DNA from: Lachnospiraceae bacterium | Lineage (GTDB): Bacteria > Bacillota > Clostridia > Lachnospirales > Lachnospiraceae | Length of the DNA stretch: 5,370 nucleotides | Direction of reading: 5' to 3' | Assembly: GCA_003520105.1 (NCBI GenBank) | Contig: DOVL01000197.1 | Location: 1 to 5,370 of the forward strand | Shown here: piece by piece, positions 1-5,370 of the stretch | Numbering within the stretch: position 1 is the stretch's first letter | Layout: each line of letters begins with the position of its first letter | Translations under genes and position numbers: made by a program | Notes under the pieces: generated by a model | What the model was told of the DNA's origin: nothing | Seen by the model: the letters and a program-made list of their open reading frames with translations, nothing else | Databases searched by the model: none

Positions 1-1699
1 AACCGATGAGTATCATGAGGTGCAGATACAGAAGATATTTAAGAAGCTCTATGATAAGGGCGATATATATAAGGGTGAATATGAGGGACTTTATTGTACT
101 CCATGTGAGTCCTTCTGGACAGAAAGCCAGCTGGTTGACGGTTGCTGCCCTGACTGCGGACGTCCGGTTAAGCCGGCTAAGGAAGAAGCATATTTCTTCA
201 AGATGAGCAAATATGCTGACAGACTTATCCAGTATATTGATGAGCATCCTGAATTTATCCAGCCGGAATCAAGAAAGAACGAGATGGTTAATACCTTCCT
301 CAAGCCGGGACTTCAGGATCTCTGCGTATCACGTACCTCATTCAAGTGGGGTATTCCGGTTGATTTCGATACCAAGCACGTTGTTTACGTATGGATCGAC
401 GCTCTTTCAAACTACATCACCGGACTTGGATATGATGCTGACGGCAATCATGATCCGATGTTTGAAAAATATTGGCCTGCAGACCTTCACCTCATCGGTA
501 AGGACATCCTCAGATTCCATACGATCTACTGGCCGATCATGCTGATGGCTCTTGACCTTCCGCTTCCTAAGCAGGTATTTGGTCATCCATGGCTTATCCA
601 GAGCGATGGCAAGATGAGTAAGAGTAAGGGAAATGTTCTCTACGCAGATGACATGGTAGAGCTTTTCGGGGTTGATGCAGTCAGATATTTCGTACTTCAC
701 GAGATGCCTTTCGATAATGATGGTGTTATCTCATGGGAGCTTCTGATCGAGAGAGTAAATTCCGATCTTGCAAATACACTCGGAAATCTTGTTCACAGAA
801 CGGTTTCAATGGTAAATAAATATTTCGGTGGAGTTGTTTCGGACGGTGGAATTTCAATCGATCCTGATGATGAATATAAGAAGTTCATCCTTAACACAAG
901 ACTTAAAGTCAACGATGCTATGGATAAGCTCCGTGTAGCAGATGCTCTTACCGAGATCTGGAATCTCTTCAAGAGATGCAACAAATATATTGATGAGACG
1001 ATGCCTTGGGCACTTGCCAAGGAAGGCGATATGGAGGACAGACTTAAGACTGTACTCTACAACCTTGTTGAAGGAATTACGATCGGAGCATCACTCCTTT
1101 CATCATTTATGCCGGAGACATCTGAGAAGATATTTGCTCAGCTTAACACCGAGCCTAGAAAGGTTACAGAGCTTGGAAACTTTGGCCTCTATCCAAACGG
1201 AAGAAAGGTTACCGAGAATCCTGTGATGCTCTTCGCAAGAATTGATGCAGAGAAGAAGCTTGCTGAGATAGAGGAGAAATTCCCTGCAAAGCAGCCTGAG
1301 CCTGAGAAGCCTAAGAAGAAGGAAGTAGTTGAGGAGAAGACAGAGATTCCTTCTGTTGAGGCAGCTATTAAGGATCAGATCACACTTGATGAATTCGACA
1401 AGATGCAGCTTCAGATCGGTGAGGTTATAAAGTGTGAGGAGGTTCCGGGATCTAAGAAGCTTATCTGCTCACAGGTTCAGGTGGCCGGAAGAACACTTCA
1501 GATAGTTTCGGGTATCAAGAAATTCTACTCACCTGAGGATATGGTAGGAAAGAAGGTTGTTGTAATAACTAACCTTAAACCGGCAAAGCTTGCAGGCGTT
1601 CTTTCCGAAGGAATGCTTCTCTGTGCTGAGGATTTCAATGGTAATCTGGCACTTCTCACAGCTGAGAAGGATATGCCGGCAGGAGCAATGATCAGTTAA
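1..1699 (+). CDS. metG: Methionyl-tRNA synthetase, 5'-truncated by window edge
   Basis: Charges tRNA(Met) with methionine in the cytoplasm, using ATP. The reading frame is open from position 2 and gives 565 residues, numbered here from that codon. The GTG at 20 is internal, not the start. Seen: two CxxC zinc knuckles (C32/C35 and C49/C52), the VWIDALSNYI core segment (W131 onward), GKDILRFHTIYWP (from 166) and the KMSKS ATP-binding loop (204-208). An alpha-helical anticodon-binding domain follows, with NKYIDETMPW (327-336); the Trp matches the one that reads the anticodon in E. coli MetRS. After a Lys/Glu/Pro-rich linker (about 420-450) comes a fused OB-fold tRNA-binding domain (about 462-565; VVVITNLKPAKLAGVLSEGM is typical). 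By comparison with B. subtilis MetS, about 100 N-terminal residues including HIGH lie upstream of the window. The catalytic and anticodon motifs seen here are intact and there is no frameshift. The symbol metS is used in Bacillus. Confidence 0.97.
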   Translation, partial: TDEYHEVQIQKIFKKLYDKGDIYKGEYEGLYCTPCESFWTESQLVDGCCPDCGRPVKPAKEEAYFFKMSKYADRLIQYIDEHPEFIQPESRKNEMVNTFLKPGLQDLCVSRTSFKWGIPVDFDTKHVVYVWIDALSNYITGLGYDADGNHDPMFEKYWPADLHLIGKDILRFHTIYWPIMLMALDLPLPKQVFGHPWLIQSDGKMSKSKGNVLYADDMVELFGVDAVRYFVLHEMPFDNDGVISWELLIERVNSDLANTLGNLVHRTVSMVNKYFGGVVSDGGISIDPDDEYKKFILNTRLKVNDAMDKLRVADALTEIWNLFKRCNKYIDETMPWALAKEGDMEDRLKTVLYNLVEGITIGASLLSSFMPETSEKIFAQLNTEPRKVTELGNFGLYPNGRKVTENPVMLFARIDAEKKLAEIEEKFPAKQPEPEKPKKKEVVEEKTEIPSVEAAIKDQITLDEFDKMQLQIGEVIKCEEVPGSKKLICSQVQVAGRTLQIVSGIKKFYSPEDMVGKKVVVITNLKPAKLAGVLSEGMLLCAEDFNGNLALLTAEKDMPAGAMIS

Positions 1700-1721
1700 C
1701 CTGTTTTTATTACAGAAGAGT

Positions 1722-1772
1722 TCATACATACATGCAGGTTGCTGGAAAATACTACAATGCATGTATGTATGA
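1722..1772. repeat. Perfect 15-bp inverted repeat between metG and the next gene
   Basis: The arm TCATACATACATGCA (1722-1736) is the exact reverse complement of TGCATGTATGTATGA (1758-1772), with a 21-nt spacer. Within the spacer, TTG (1739-1741) can pair with CAA (1755-1757) after a two-G bulge, leaving a 13-nt loop. The stem is AT-rich (5 of 15 pairs are G-C) and the arms contain repeated CATA steps. No T-run follows the stem on either strand, so it is not a standard intrinsic terminator. It ends 18 nt before the ribosome site of the next gene. It could be an operator for a dimeric regulator, an mRNA-stabilising or processing hairpin, or a U-tract-less terminator of metG. The sequence does not decide between these. 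Confidence 0.8.
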
Positions 1773-1790
1773 TTAGATAATACAAATAAT

Positions 1791-1796
1791 GGGAGG
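1791..1796 (+). promoter_or_regulatory. Ribosome binding site for the 1802 gene
   Basis: GGGAGG lies 5 nt upstream of the ATG at 1802. It fits the anti-SD core well and fixes the start of the acidic, repeat-rich protein. No other start codon in this frame nearby has a comparable site. Confidence 0.85.
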
Positions 1797-1801
1797 TTAA
1801 A

Positions 1802-2983
1802 ATGAGTACAGATAATAAAAATGTTACGGTAGACTTTGACGATATCGATAATATTTTTGACGATAAGGGATCAAAAAATGTACAGAAGGCTGCCCTTAAG
1901 GCAGATGATGTAGCTGCTAAGGTTGTTGATGCGGCAGCACTTACCGGTGAGGAAGGTACTACGGTTCTTTCCGGAGATATGAATGATATGCTTACCGGTG
2001 AAGAGGGAACCACTGTTCTTTCTAATGAAGAGATGGGGCTTGACCTTAATACACCTAACGAATTTGTTCCACAGGGCGGTTTTCAGCCTGTAAGCGGACC
2101 TATTCCTACGGCACCGCAGGGTGGATTCCAGCCACAGAACGGTCCGATACCAAATGCTGCACCACAGCAGAATAATCCGGTTCCACCTGTAGCACCGCAG
2201 GGTGGATTCCGGCCACAGAACGGTCCGATACCAAATGCTGCACCACAGCAGAATAATCCAGTTCCACCTGTAGCACCGCAGGGCGGATTCCAGCCACAGA
2301 ATGGCCCGATACCAAATGCGCCACAGCAGAATAAGCCGGTACCACCGGTTCCACCACAGGGCGGATTCAAACCACAGAATGGTCCGATACCACAGCAGAT
2401 TCCGAATTTCCAGCCGAGACCGGCGGGAGTGGAACCAAATAAAAATGCTGCATCTGCGCAGGGAATGCCACAGGCACCGAATATGCAGACACCAAACGGC
2501 GCACCACAGGCACCGAATATGCAGACACCAAACGGCGCACCACAGGCTCCAAATATGCAGGCTCCAAATGGTATGCCAGCTGTAAAACCGGGAGTACTCG
2601 CAGGTCCTGCACCAAATATGCCACAGATGAACGGACCTATGCCGGGAGCTATTCCTCCGGATGGAATGTCTAAGAAGGCTAAGAAGGTAAAGACTCCGAA
2701 GGACAAGAGCCAGAATAGTGGCGGAGGAAAGGGAATGAAAGTCTTCGGACTCGTTTCAATGTTCATTGCCATTGCAGGAATAATTGCTGCAGGCGTTCTG
2801 CTTGCACTGAACCTTTTCTTCTCAGATTATGCCAAGAACTATAAGGATTCTGCTAAGAAGGGCATTCAGTCTGAGATTAGTGTGATCACATCAGACGGAT
2901 CTGATCAGGATGATGAGGATGACGTTGATGATGATTCGGATGAAACTGATGATGCTGATGACGATTCAGCTGATGAAGAGTAG
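1802..2983 (+). CDS. Single-pass membrane protein with Thr-Thr motif pair, Pro-rich repeats and acidic tail
   Basis: 393 residues; I do not recognise the family. In order: an acidic N terminus (DFDDIDNIFDD, 11-21); two copies of LTGEEGTTVLS (47-57 and 64-74); a Pro/Gln/Asn/Gly-rich region (about 89-285) with five PQGGF...GPIP blocks and three 12-residue APQAPNMQTPNG-type units; a Lys-rich stretch (291-313); one transmembrane helix (about 314-340); a short juxtamembrane segment (SDYAKNYKDSAKKG); and a tail (365-393) with 20 Asp/Glu in 29 residues. There is no signal peptide, and the basic stretch before the helix predicts an N-in, C-out topology. The repeats and Thr motifs would then be cytoplasmic and the acidic tail outside. 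GTTVL resembles the phosphothreonine sites bound by FHA domains (compare ETTSVF in GarA/OdhI), which suggests a regulatory or scaffold role; this is inference. The start is set by GGGAGG at 1791. The next gene follows after 17 nt, so they are probably co-transcribed. Confidence 0.9.
   Translation: MSTDNKNVTVDFDDIDNIFDDKGSKNVQKAALKADDVAAKVVDAAALTGEEGTTVLSGDMNDMLTGEEGTTVLSNEEMGLDLNTPNEFVPQGGFQPVSGPIPTAPQGGFQPQNGPIPNAAPQQNNPVPPVAPQGGFRPQNGPIPNAAPQQNNPVPPVAPQGGFQPQNGPIPNAPQQNKPVPPVPPQGGFKPQNGPIPQQIPNFQPRPAGVEPNKNAASAQGMPQAPNMQTPNGAPQAPNMQTPNGAPQAPNMQAPNGMPAVKPGVLAGPAPNMPQMNGPMPGAIPPDGMSKKAKKVKTPKDKSQNSGGGKGMKVFGLVSMFIAIAGIIAAGVLLALNLFFSDYAKNYKDSAKKGIQSEISVITSDGSDQDDEDDVDDDSDETDDADDDSADEE
1940..2023 (+). 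repeat. Two LTGEEGTTVLS motifs, 17 residues apart
   Basis: Residues 47-57 and 64-74 of the 1802 protein are identical over 11 residues, but their codons differ at several silent positions (for example GAG GAA GGT ACT ACG against GAA GAG GGA ACC ACT). The peptide is therefore kept while the DNA has drifted, which points to selection on the motif rather than a fresh duplication. The adjacent threonines are at 53/54 and 70/71. Confidence 0.85.
2069..2392 (+). repeat. Tandem 81-bp (27-residue) proline-rich repeats
   Basis: The unit is APQGGFQPQNGPIPNAAPQQ followed by NNPVPPV. Full copies are at 2111-2191, 2192-2272 and 2273-2350 (the last is one codon shorter), with partial copies on both sides starting at 2069 and ending near 2392. 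PQGGF occurs five times. Copies one and two differ at only 2 of 81 bases (CAG/CGG and CCG/CCA), while the third is clearly more diverged. The array has therefore expanded recently and in frame, presumably by slippage or unequal recombination. Confidence 0.92.
2465..2572 (+). repeat. Three tandem 36-bp (12-residue) repeats
   Basis: Three units of the form A/M-PQAPNMQ-T/A-PNG cover residues 222-257 of the 1802 protein. Copies one and two are identical over the last 33 of 36 bases and differ only in the first codon (ATG or GCA). Copy three has drifted at several third positions and carries one Thr-to-Ala change. The sequence is unrelated in detail to the 81-bp array but has the same Pro/Gln/Asn-rich style, which indicates a second in-frame expansion within the same gene. 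Confidence 0.9.
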
Positions 2984-2986
2984 GAA

Positions 2987-2992
2987 AGGGGG
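2987..2992 (+). promoter_or_regulatory. Ribosome binding site for the 3001 gene
   Basis: AGGGGG lies 8 nt upstream of ATG 3001, in the 17-nt gap just after the TAG stop of the previous gene (2981-2983). The tight spacing supports a shared mRNA. Confidence 0.75.
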
Positions 2993-3000
2993 ACTGTGAA

Positions 3001-4602
3001 ATGAATAAATCAAAAAAATGGCTTGTAATTGGTATAATTTCGCTGGTTCTCTTTGCTGCAACCGCAGTTTGTTCGTTCTTCTTCATTCTTCCTATGATGC
3101 AGAAAAATGAGTATTTTGACTACATCAAGAAGGGTGACGTGGCTCTGGCCGGCGATGCTCAGGATGTAATGGATAAGCTTTCTGACAGTGATAAGAAATC
3201 CGCAGTTGAAATGACAGAGGATCTTATTGTCAAGGAAACAAACAACTACCTCAGTGGTAAGAAGAGCTATGATCAGCTGAAGAATCTTCTTGTTACTGTT
3301 GAAAATATCAAGGAATGCTGGGGAATGACAGCTGACTGCTTTACAGCAGCAAACAAGGTTGAGCTTGAGAAGATTTATGATGAGCTTATCGCTACAACCA
3401 AGGGTTCGGTGGAATATGAAACCAAGAAGCAGGAATTCAAAGAAGTTTTAGAGATTACTTATAGAAATACAGATCCTGAATCGGGAGAAGAGACCATCAA
3501 TTATCTCTCATATTTTGATGAGAATACTCAGCATTCATATGTTGAAACTATACTTAATTCTCTTGAGGCTAAACTTAAGGAAACATACGATGGTTATGTA
3601 ACAGGAACTGTTTCTGCTGAACAGCTTTCTGCTGAGGCAGACATCATGATTGATGCAGTATACAGTGACTACTATTACAGTGGTTTCGCAAATGATGTAA
3701 AAGAAGAGCTTGCTGTTATTACCGCAATCGAGGAGAGCATCACCAAGATCAATTCCGATCTGGATCAGAAGCTTTACAACGAAGCAATCAATGATTGCAA
3801 GAGCTGTACATCAGAATACGGAACAAGCACATATTTTGCACCTTACAAGACCAAGATCGATGAACTTCAGAACAAGGCTCTTGAGGATGGTCGAGTTTAT
3901 TACAAAGCTAAGTTCGATGAACTTGTAGCTGCAAAGGATAAGGACGGTGCTCAGGCACTTTATGATCAGATCAAGGATAACTTCGGTACAGAATTCAATA
4001 TCGAAGAGATCATCGGCGGCATGAAGCCTGAGTGGGCTGATGCATACATCAAGCTTATTCAGAATTTTGATGGCCTTATTAAGGGTTGTATGGATTCCGA
4101 GACATCTATGTCACAGGCTATAAAGATTAACAGCTCTCTTTATGATAAGGATAAGCCTACTGTTTATCTCATCGCTGATCTTGACGGAAACAAGACACCT
4201 GAGATCATTATCATGGGTGATATGCTCAGTTATATCTTCAGCTATTCAAACGGTCAGGTTGTTTATGTAGCAACAACAGGTTTCCTTGGAGCAACAACAA
4301 CTCCGGGTACATATGTAACAGCATATCGTGATAGCGGAACAGATGCTGCAGGAAACAATTATGGTATAGAGGACTATGCCGAGTTTACTTACGCTGACGG
4401 TAAGGTTACGGTTGTTAGTTATGCATATGGTTATGCTGATTCAACAGGCAAGTCTGAGTTTGAAGTAAATGGACAGGCTGCCGATAAGGATACTTTTGTT
4501 TCAGTAGGCCAGGGTATTATAGATAAAGCTGCAAACGATTTCCAAGTTACAGGCAGACTTGATGAGGATTATGAAGCAGTTATTAGTAATTATAAAGAAT
4601 AA
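3001..4602 (+). CDS. Membrane-anchored extracytoplasmic protein with DxDGNxTPE motif
   Basis: 533 residues, with no family I can name. A short basic start (MNKSKK) and a hydrophobic helix (about 7-31) form an N-terminal anchor. The only Cys near the helix (C24, preceded by TAV) does not make a good lipobox because of the Val at -1, so an uncleaved anchor is more likely than a lipoprotein. Residues 36-340 are charged and mostly helical, with segments such as YYKAKFDELVAAKDKDGAQA that look TPR- or spectrin-like but are not a clear repeat. The C-terminal part (about 345-533) starts with WADAYIKLI and contains YLIADLDGNKTPEIIIMG (389-406) followed by a beta-rich, Tyr/Gly/Thr-rich stretch. DLDGNKTPEI (393-402) resembles Ca-binding DxDGDGxPEL loops found in many clostridial surface proteins. 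The bulk should lie outside the membrane. It follows the previous gene by 17 nt and overlaps the next by 32 nt. Ala codons never include GCG here. Confidence 0.92.
   Translation: MNKSKKWLVIGIISLVLFAATAVCSFFFILPMMQKNEYFDYIKKGDVALAGDAQDVMDKLSDSDKKSAVEMTEDLIVKETNNYLSGKKSYDQLKNLLVTVENIKECWGMTADCFTAANKVELEKIYDELIATTKGSVEYETKKQEFKEVLEITYRNTDPESGEETINYLSYFDENTQHSYVETILNSLEAKLKETYDGYVTGTVSAEQLSAEADIMIDAVYSDYYYSGFANDVKEELAVITAIEESITKINSDLDQKLYNEAINDCKSCTSEYGTSTYFAPYKTKIDELQNKALEDGRVYYKAKFDELVAAKDKDGAQALYDQIKDNFGTEFNIEEIIGGMKPEWADAYIKLIQNFDGLIKGCMDSETSMSQAIKINSSLYDKDKPTVYLIADLDGNKTPEIIIMGDMLSYIFSYSNGQVVYVATTGFLGATTTPGTYVTAYRDSGTDAAGNNYGIEDYAEFTYADGKVTVVSYAYGYADSTGKSEFEVNGQAADKDTFVSVGQGIIDKAANDFQVTGRLDEDYEAVISNYKE
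4564..4568 (+). promoter_or_regulatory. Probable ribosome site for the YitT-family gene, inside the previous gene
   Basis: GAGGA lies 2 nt before ATG 4571, which is close but usable. An in-frame ATG at 4562 has a weaker AGGCAG (4551-4556) 5 nt upstream and would add only three residues (MRI). Both starts fall within the last 42 nt of the 3001-4602 gene, so translation is probably coupled to it. Confidence 0.45.
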
Positions 4603-5370
4603 TATAGTTTCATTTATACTTCTCACGGCTGGGGCGGTTATTGCCGCCTTCAGCCTTGAGGAGTTTTTAGTGCCAAATAATATCTTCGACGGAGGCGTAA
4701 CCGGTATCAGTATGATCATCGGCAATTCTTCGAAGATTCCTCTGGCGGTACTCATTGCCACTATAAATATCCCTTTTCTTTTCGTTGCACTTAAAAAACT
4801 TGGTAAGAAATTTATACTCCGTGCGGCCTATGCCATGATACTCTTTGCTGTAATGACAAGAGTTTTCGATGGCTTCCGTGATGCAACGGAGGATCTTCTT
4901 CTTGCGACTGTTTTCGGAGGAGTCATTCTCGGAGTGGGAGTCGGGCTTGTTCTTCGTGCGGGCGGATGTCTGGACGGAACCGAGATAGTCGGTATCATGG
5001 TAAACCGCAAGACCAATATTTCCGTCGGAAATATCGTTCTTGCGATTAATATTGTCATCTATATTGTTGCGGGTGCAATGTTTGGGATTGACAGAGGCAT
5101 GTATTCCATGCTGATGTATTTTATCACCTCGAAGGTTATCGATATCGTTGAGATCGGCTGGGAGCAGGCGAAGGCGATAATGATAATCACTGACGATGGT
5201 GAGACGATAGCTGAAGGACTTCATGAAAACTTCGGACGTACGGTTACGTTTATAAGAGGCGAGGGCCTGATCAGCGGAACGGAAAAGGACATACTCTACT
5301 GCGTTGTTACCAGAGCAGAGATATTTGAAATAAGAAAATTCATTAATTCACTGGATGTAAATGCTTTCAC
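4571..5370 (+). CDS. YitT-family membrane protein (DUF161/DUF2179), 3'-truncated
   Basis: The frame stays open to the window edge, giving 266 residues; B. subtilis YitT (about 280) suggests that only about 15-25 are missing. Role unknown; the family is sometimes called a transporter on weak grounds. Seen: hydrophobic segments at about 11-29, 55-73, 82-97, 108-128 and 153-172; the family-typical VPNNIFDGGVTGIS (34-47) after the first helix; GVGVGLVLRAGGCLDGTEIV (121-140), matching the GxGLGxxxRxGGxxGGxD region of YitT; and a soluble C-terminal DUF2179 domain (about 200 on) with DILYCVVTRAEIFEIRKFIN. The ATG at 4571 is chosen because it keeps the first helix and has GAGGA upstream; a GTG at 4670 would delete that helix. 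The frame overlaps the previous gene by 32 nt, so it is likely the third gene of the unit. It uses GCG for Ala nine times, unlike the gene before it. Confidence 0.93.
   Translation, partial: MKQLLVIIKNNIVSFILLTAGAVIAAFSLEEFLVPNNIFDGGVTGISMIIGNSSKIPLAVLIATINIPFLFVALKKLGKKFILRAAYAMILFAVMTRVFDGFRDATEDLLLATVFGGVILGVGVGLVLRAGGCLDGTEIVGIMVNRKTNISVGNIVLAINIVIYIVAGAMFGIDRGMYSMLMYFITSKVIDIVEIGWEQAKAIMIITDDGETIAEGLHENFGRTVTFIRGEGLISGTEKDILYCVVTRAEIFEIRKFINSLDVNAF

Noticed and set aside
20..22. GTG at 20 as start of metG
   Set aside because: The frame is open to the window edge, the residues before it align with MetRS, and the HIGH region must lie upstream.
1680..1708. Possible terminator at the end of metG: CAGG (1680-1683) pairing with CCTG (1700-1703), then TTTTT (1704-1708)
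   Set aside because: A 4-bp stem with a 16-nt loop is too weak for an intrinsic terminator, and most of it lies inside the coding sequence.
1739..1781. Possible promoter before the 1802 gene (TTGCTG at 1739, TATGAT at 1768, or GATAAT at 1776)
   Set aside because: The -10-like hexamers are good, but TTGCTG is 23 nt or more away and no acceptable -35 sits at 16-18 nt. Such matches are common in AT-rich gaps.
2069..2572. Direct repeats considered as a CRISPR array
   Set aside because: The units abut with no unique spacers, keep the reading frame and encode a repeated peptide.
2083..2772. 229-residue open frame on the minus strand, rich in Gly, Cys and Phe
   Set aside because: It is the antisense of the proline-rich repeats. 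The composition is a by-product of Pro/Gln/Asn codons read backwards, and the + strand frame has a strong ribosome site and a sensible domain order.
3055..3081. Lipoprotein signal at C24 of the 3001 protein
   Set aside because: The residues before Cys are T-A-V; Val at -1 does not fit the lipobox, which needs Gly, Ala or Ser.
4667..5224. 185-residue open frame on the minus strand
   Set aside because: It lies antisense to the clear YitT-family gene, and its translation has no recognisable domain.

Overview
The window reads as chromosomal DNA from a Gram-positive anaerobe of the class Clostridia, most likely Lachnospiraceae (a Butyrivibrio- or Roseburia-like relative). This is inferred from the strong similarity of the MetRS to the zinc-containing clostridial type with a fused C-terminal tRNA-binding domain, from AGGAGG-type ribosome sites, and from the moderately low GC. 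No marker fixes the genus. All four genes are on the + strand, and coding sequence fills almost the whole window.

Layout. (1) 1-1699: the 3' part of metG (methionyl-tRNA synthetase), lacking roughly the first 100 codons, which include the HIGH motif. (2) 1700-1801: a 102-bp gap with a perfect 15-bp inverted repeat (1722-1736 / 1758-1772) that has no U-tract, then a strong ribosome site. (3) 1802-2983: an unrecognised single-pass membrane protein. It has an acidic N terminus, two copies of an LTGEEGTTVLS motif, long Pro/Gln/Asn-rich tandem repeats, a basic stretch, one transmembrane helix and a very acidic C-terminal tail. (4) 3001-4602: an unrecognised membrane-anchored extracytoplasmic protein with a helical middle and a C-terminal domain carrying a DLDGNKTPEI (Ca-binding-like) motif. 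(5) 4571-5370 and beyond: a YitT-family (DUF161 + DUF2179) multi-spanning membrane protein. Its start lies inside the end of the previous gene and its 3' end is cut off by the window.

How the parts relate. Genes 3, 4 and 5 are spaced +17 nt and -32 nt apart, so they look like one transcription unit encoding three membrane proteins. metG is probably a separate unit or joined only by read-through. The main candidate for new biology is the 1802-2983 protein. Its repeated Thr-Thr motif resembles the phosphothreonine ligands of FHA domains, and it sits in the predicted cytoplasmic part next to expanding proline-rich repeats. Its partner at 3001-4602 would lie mostly outside the membrane. Together they could form a kinase- or FHA-linked envelope module, but this is a hypothesis from motifs and gene order only.
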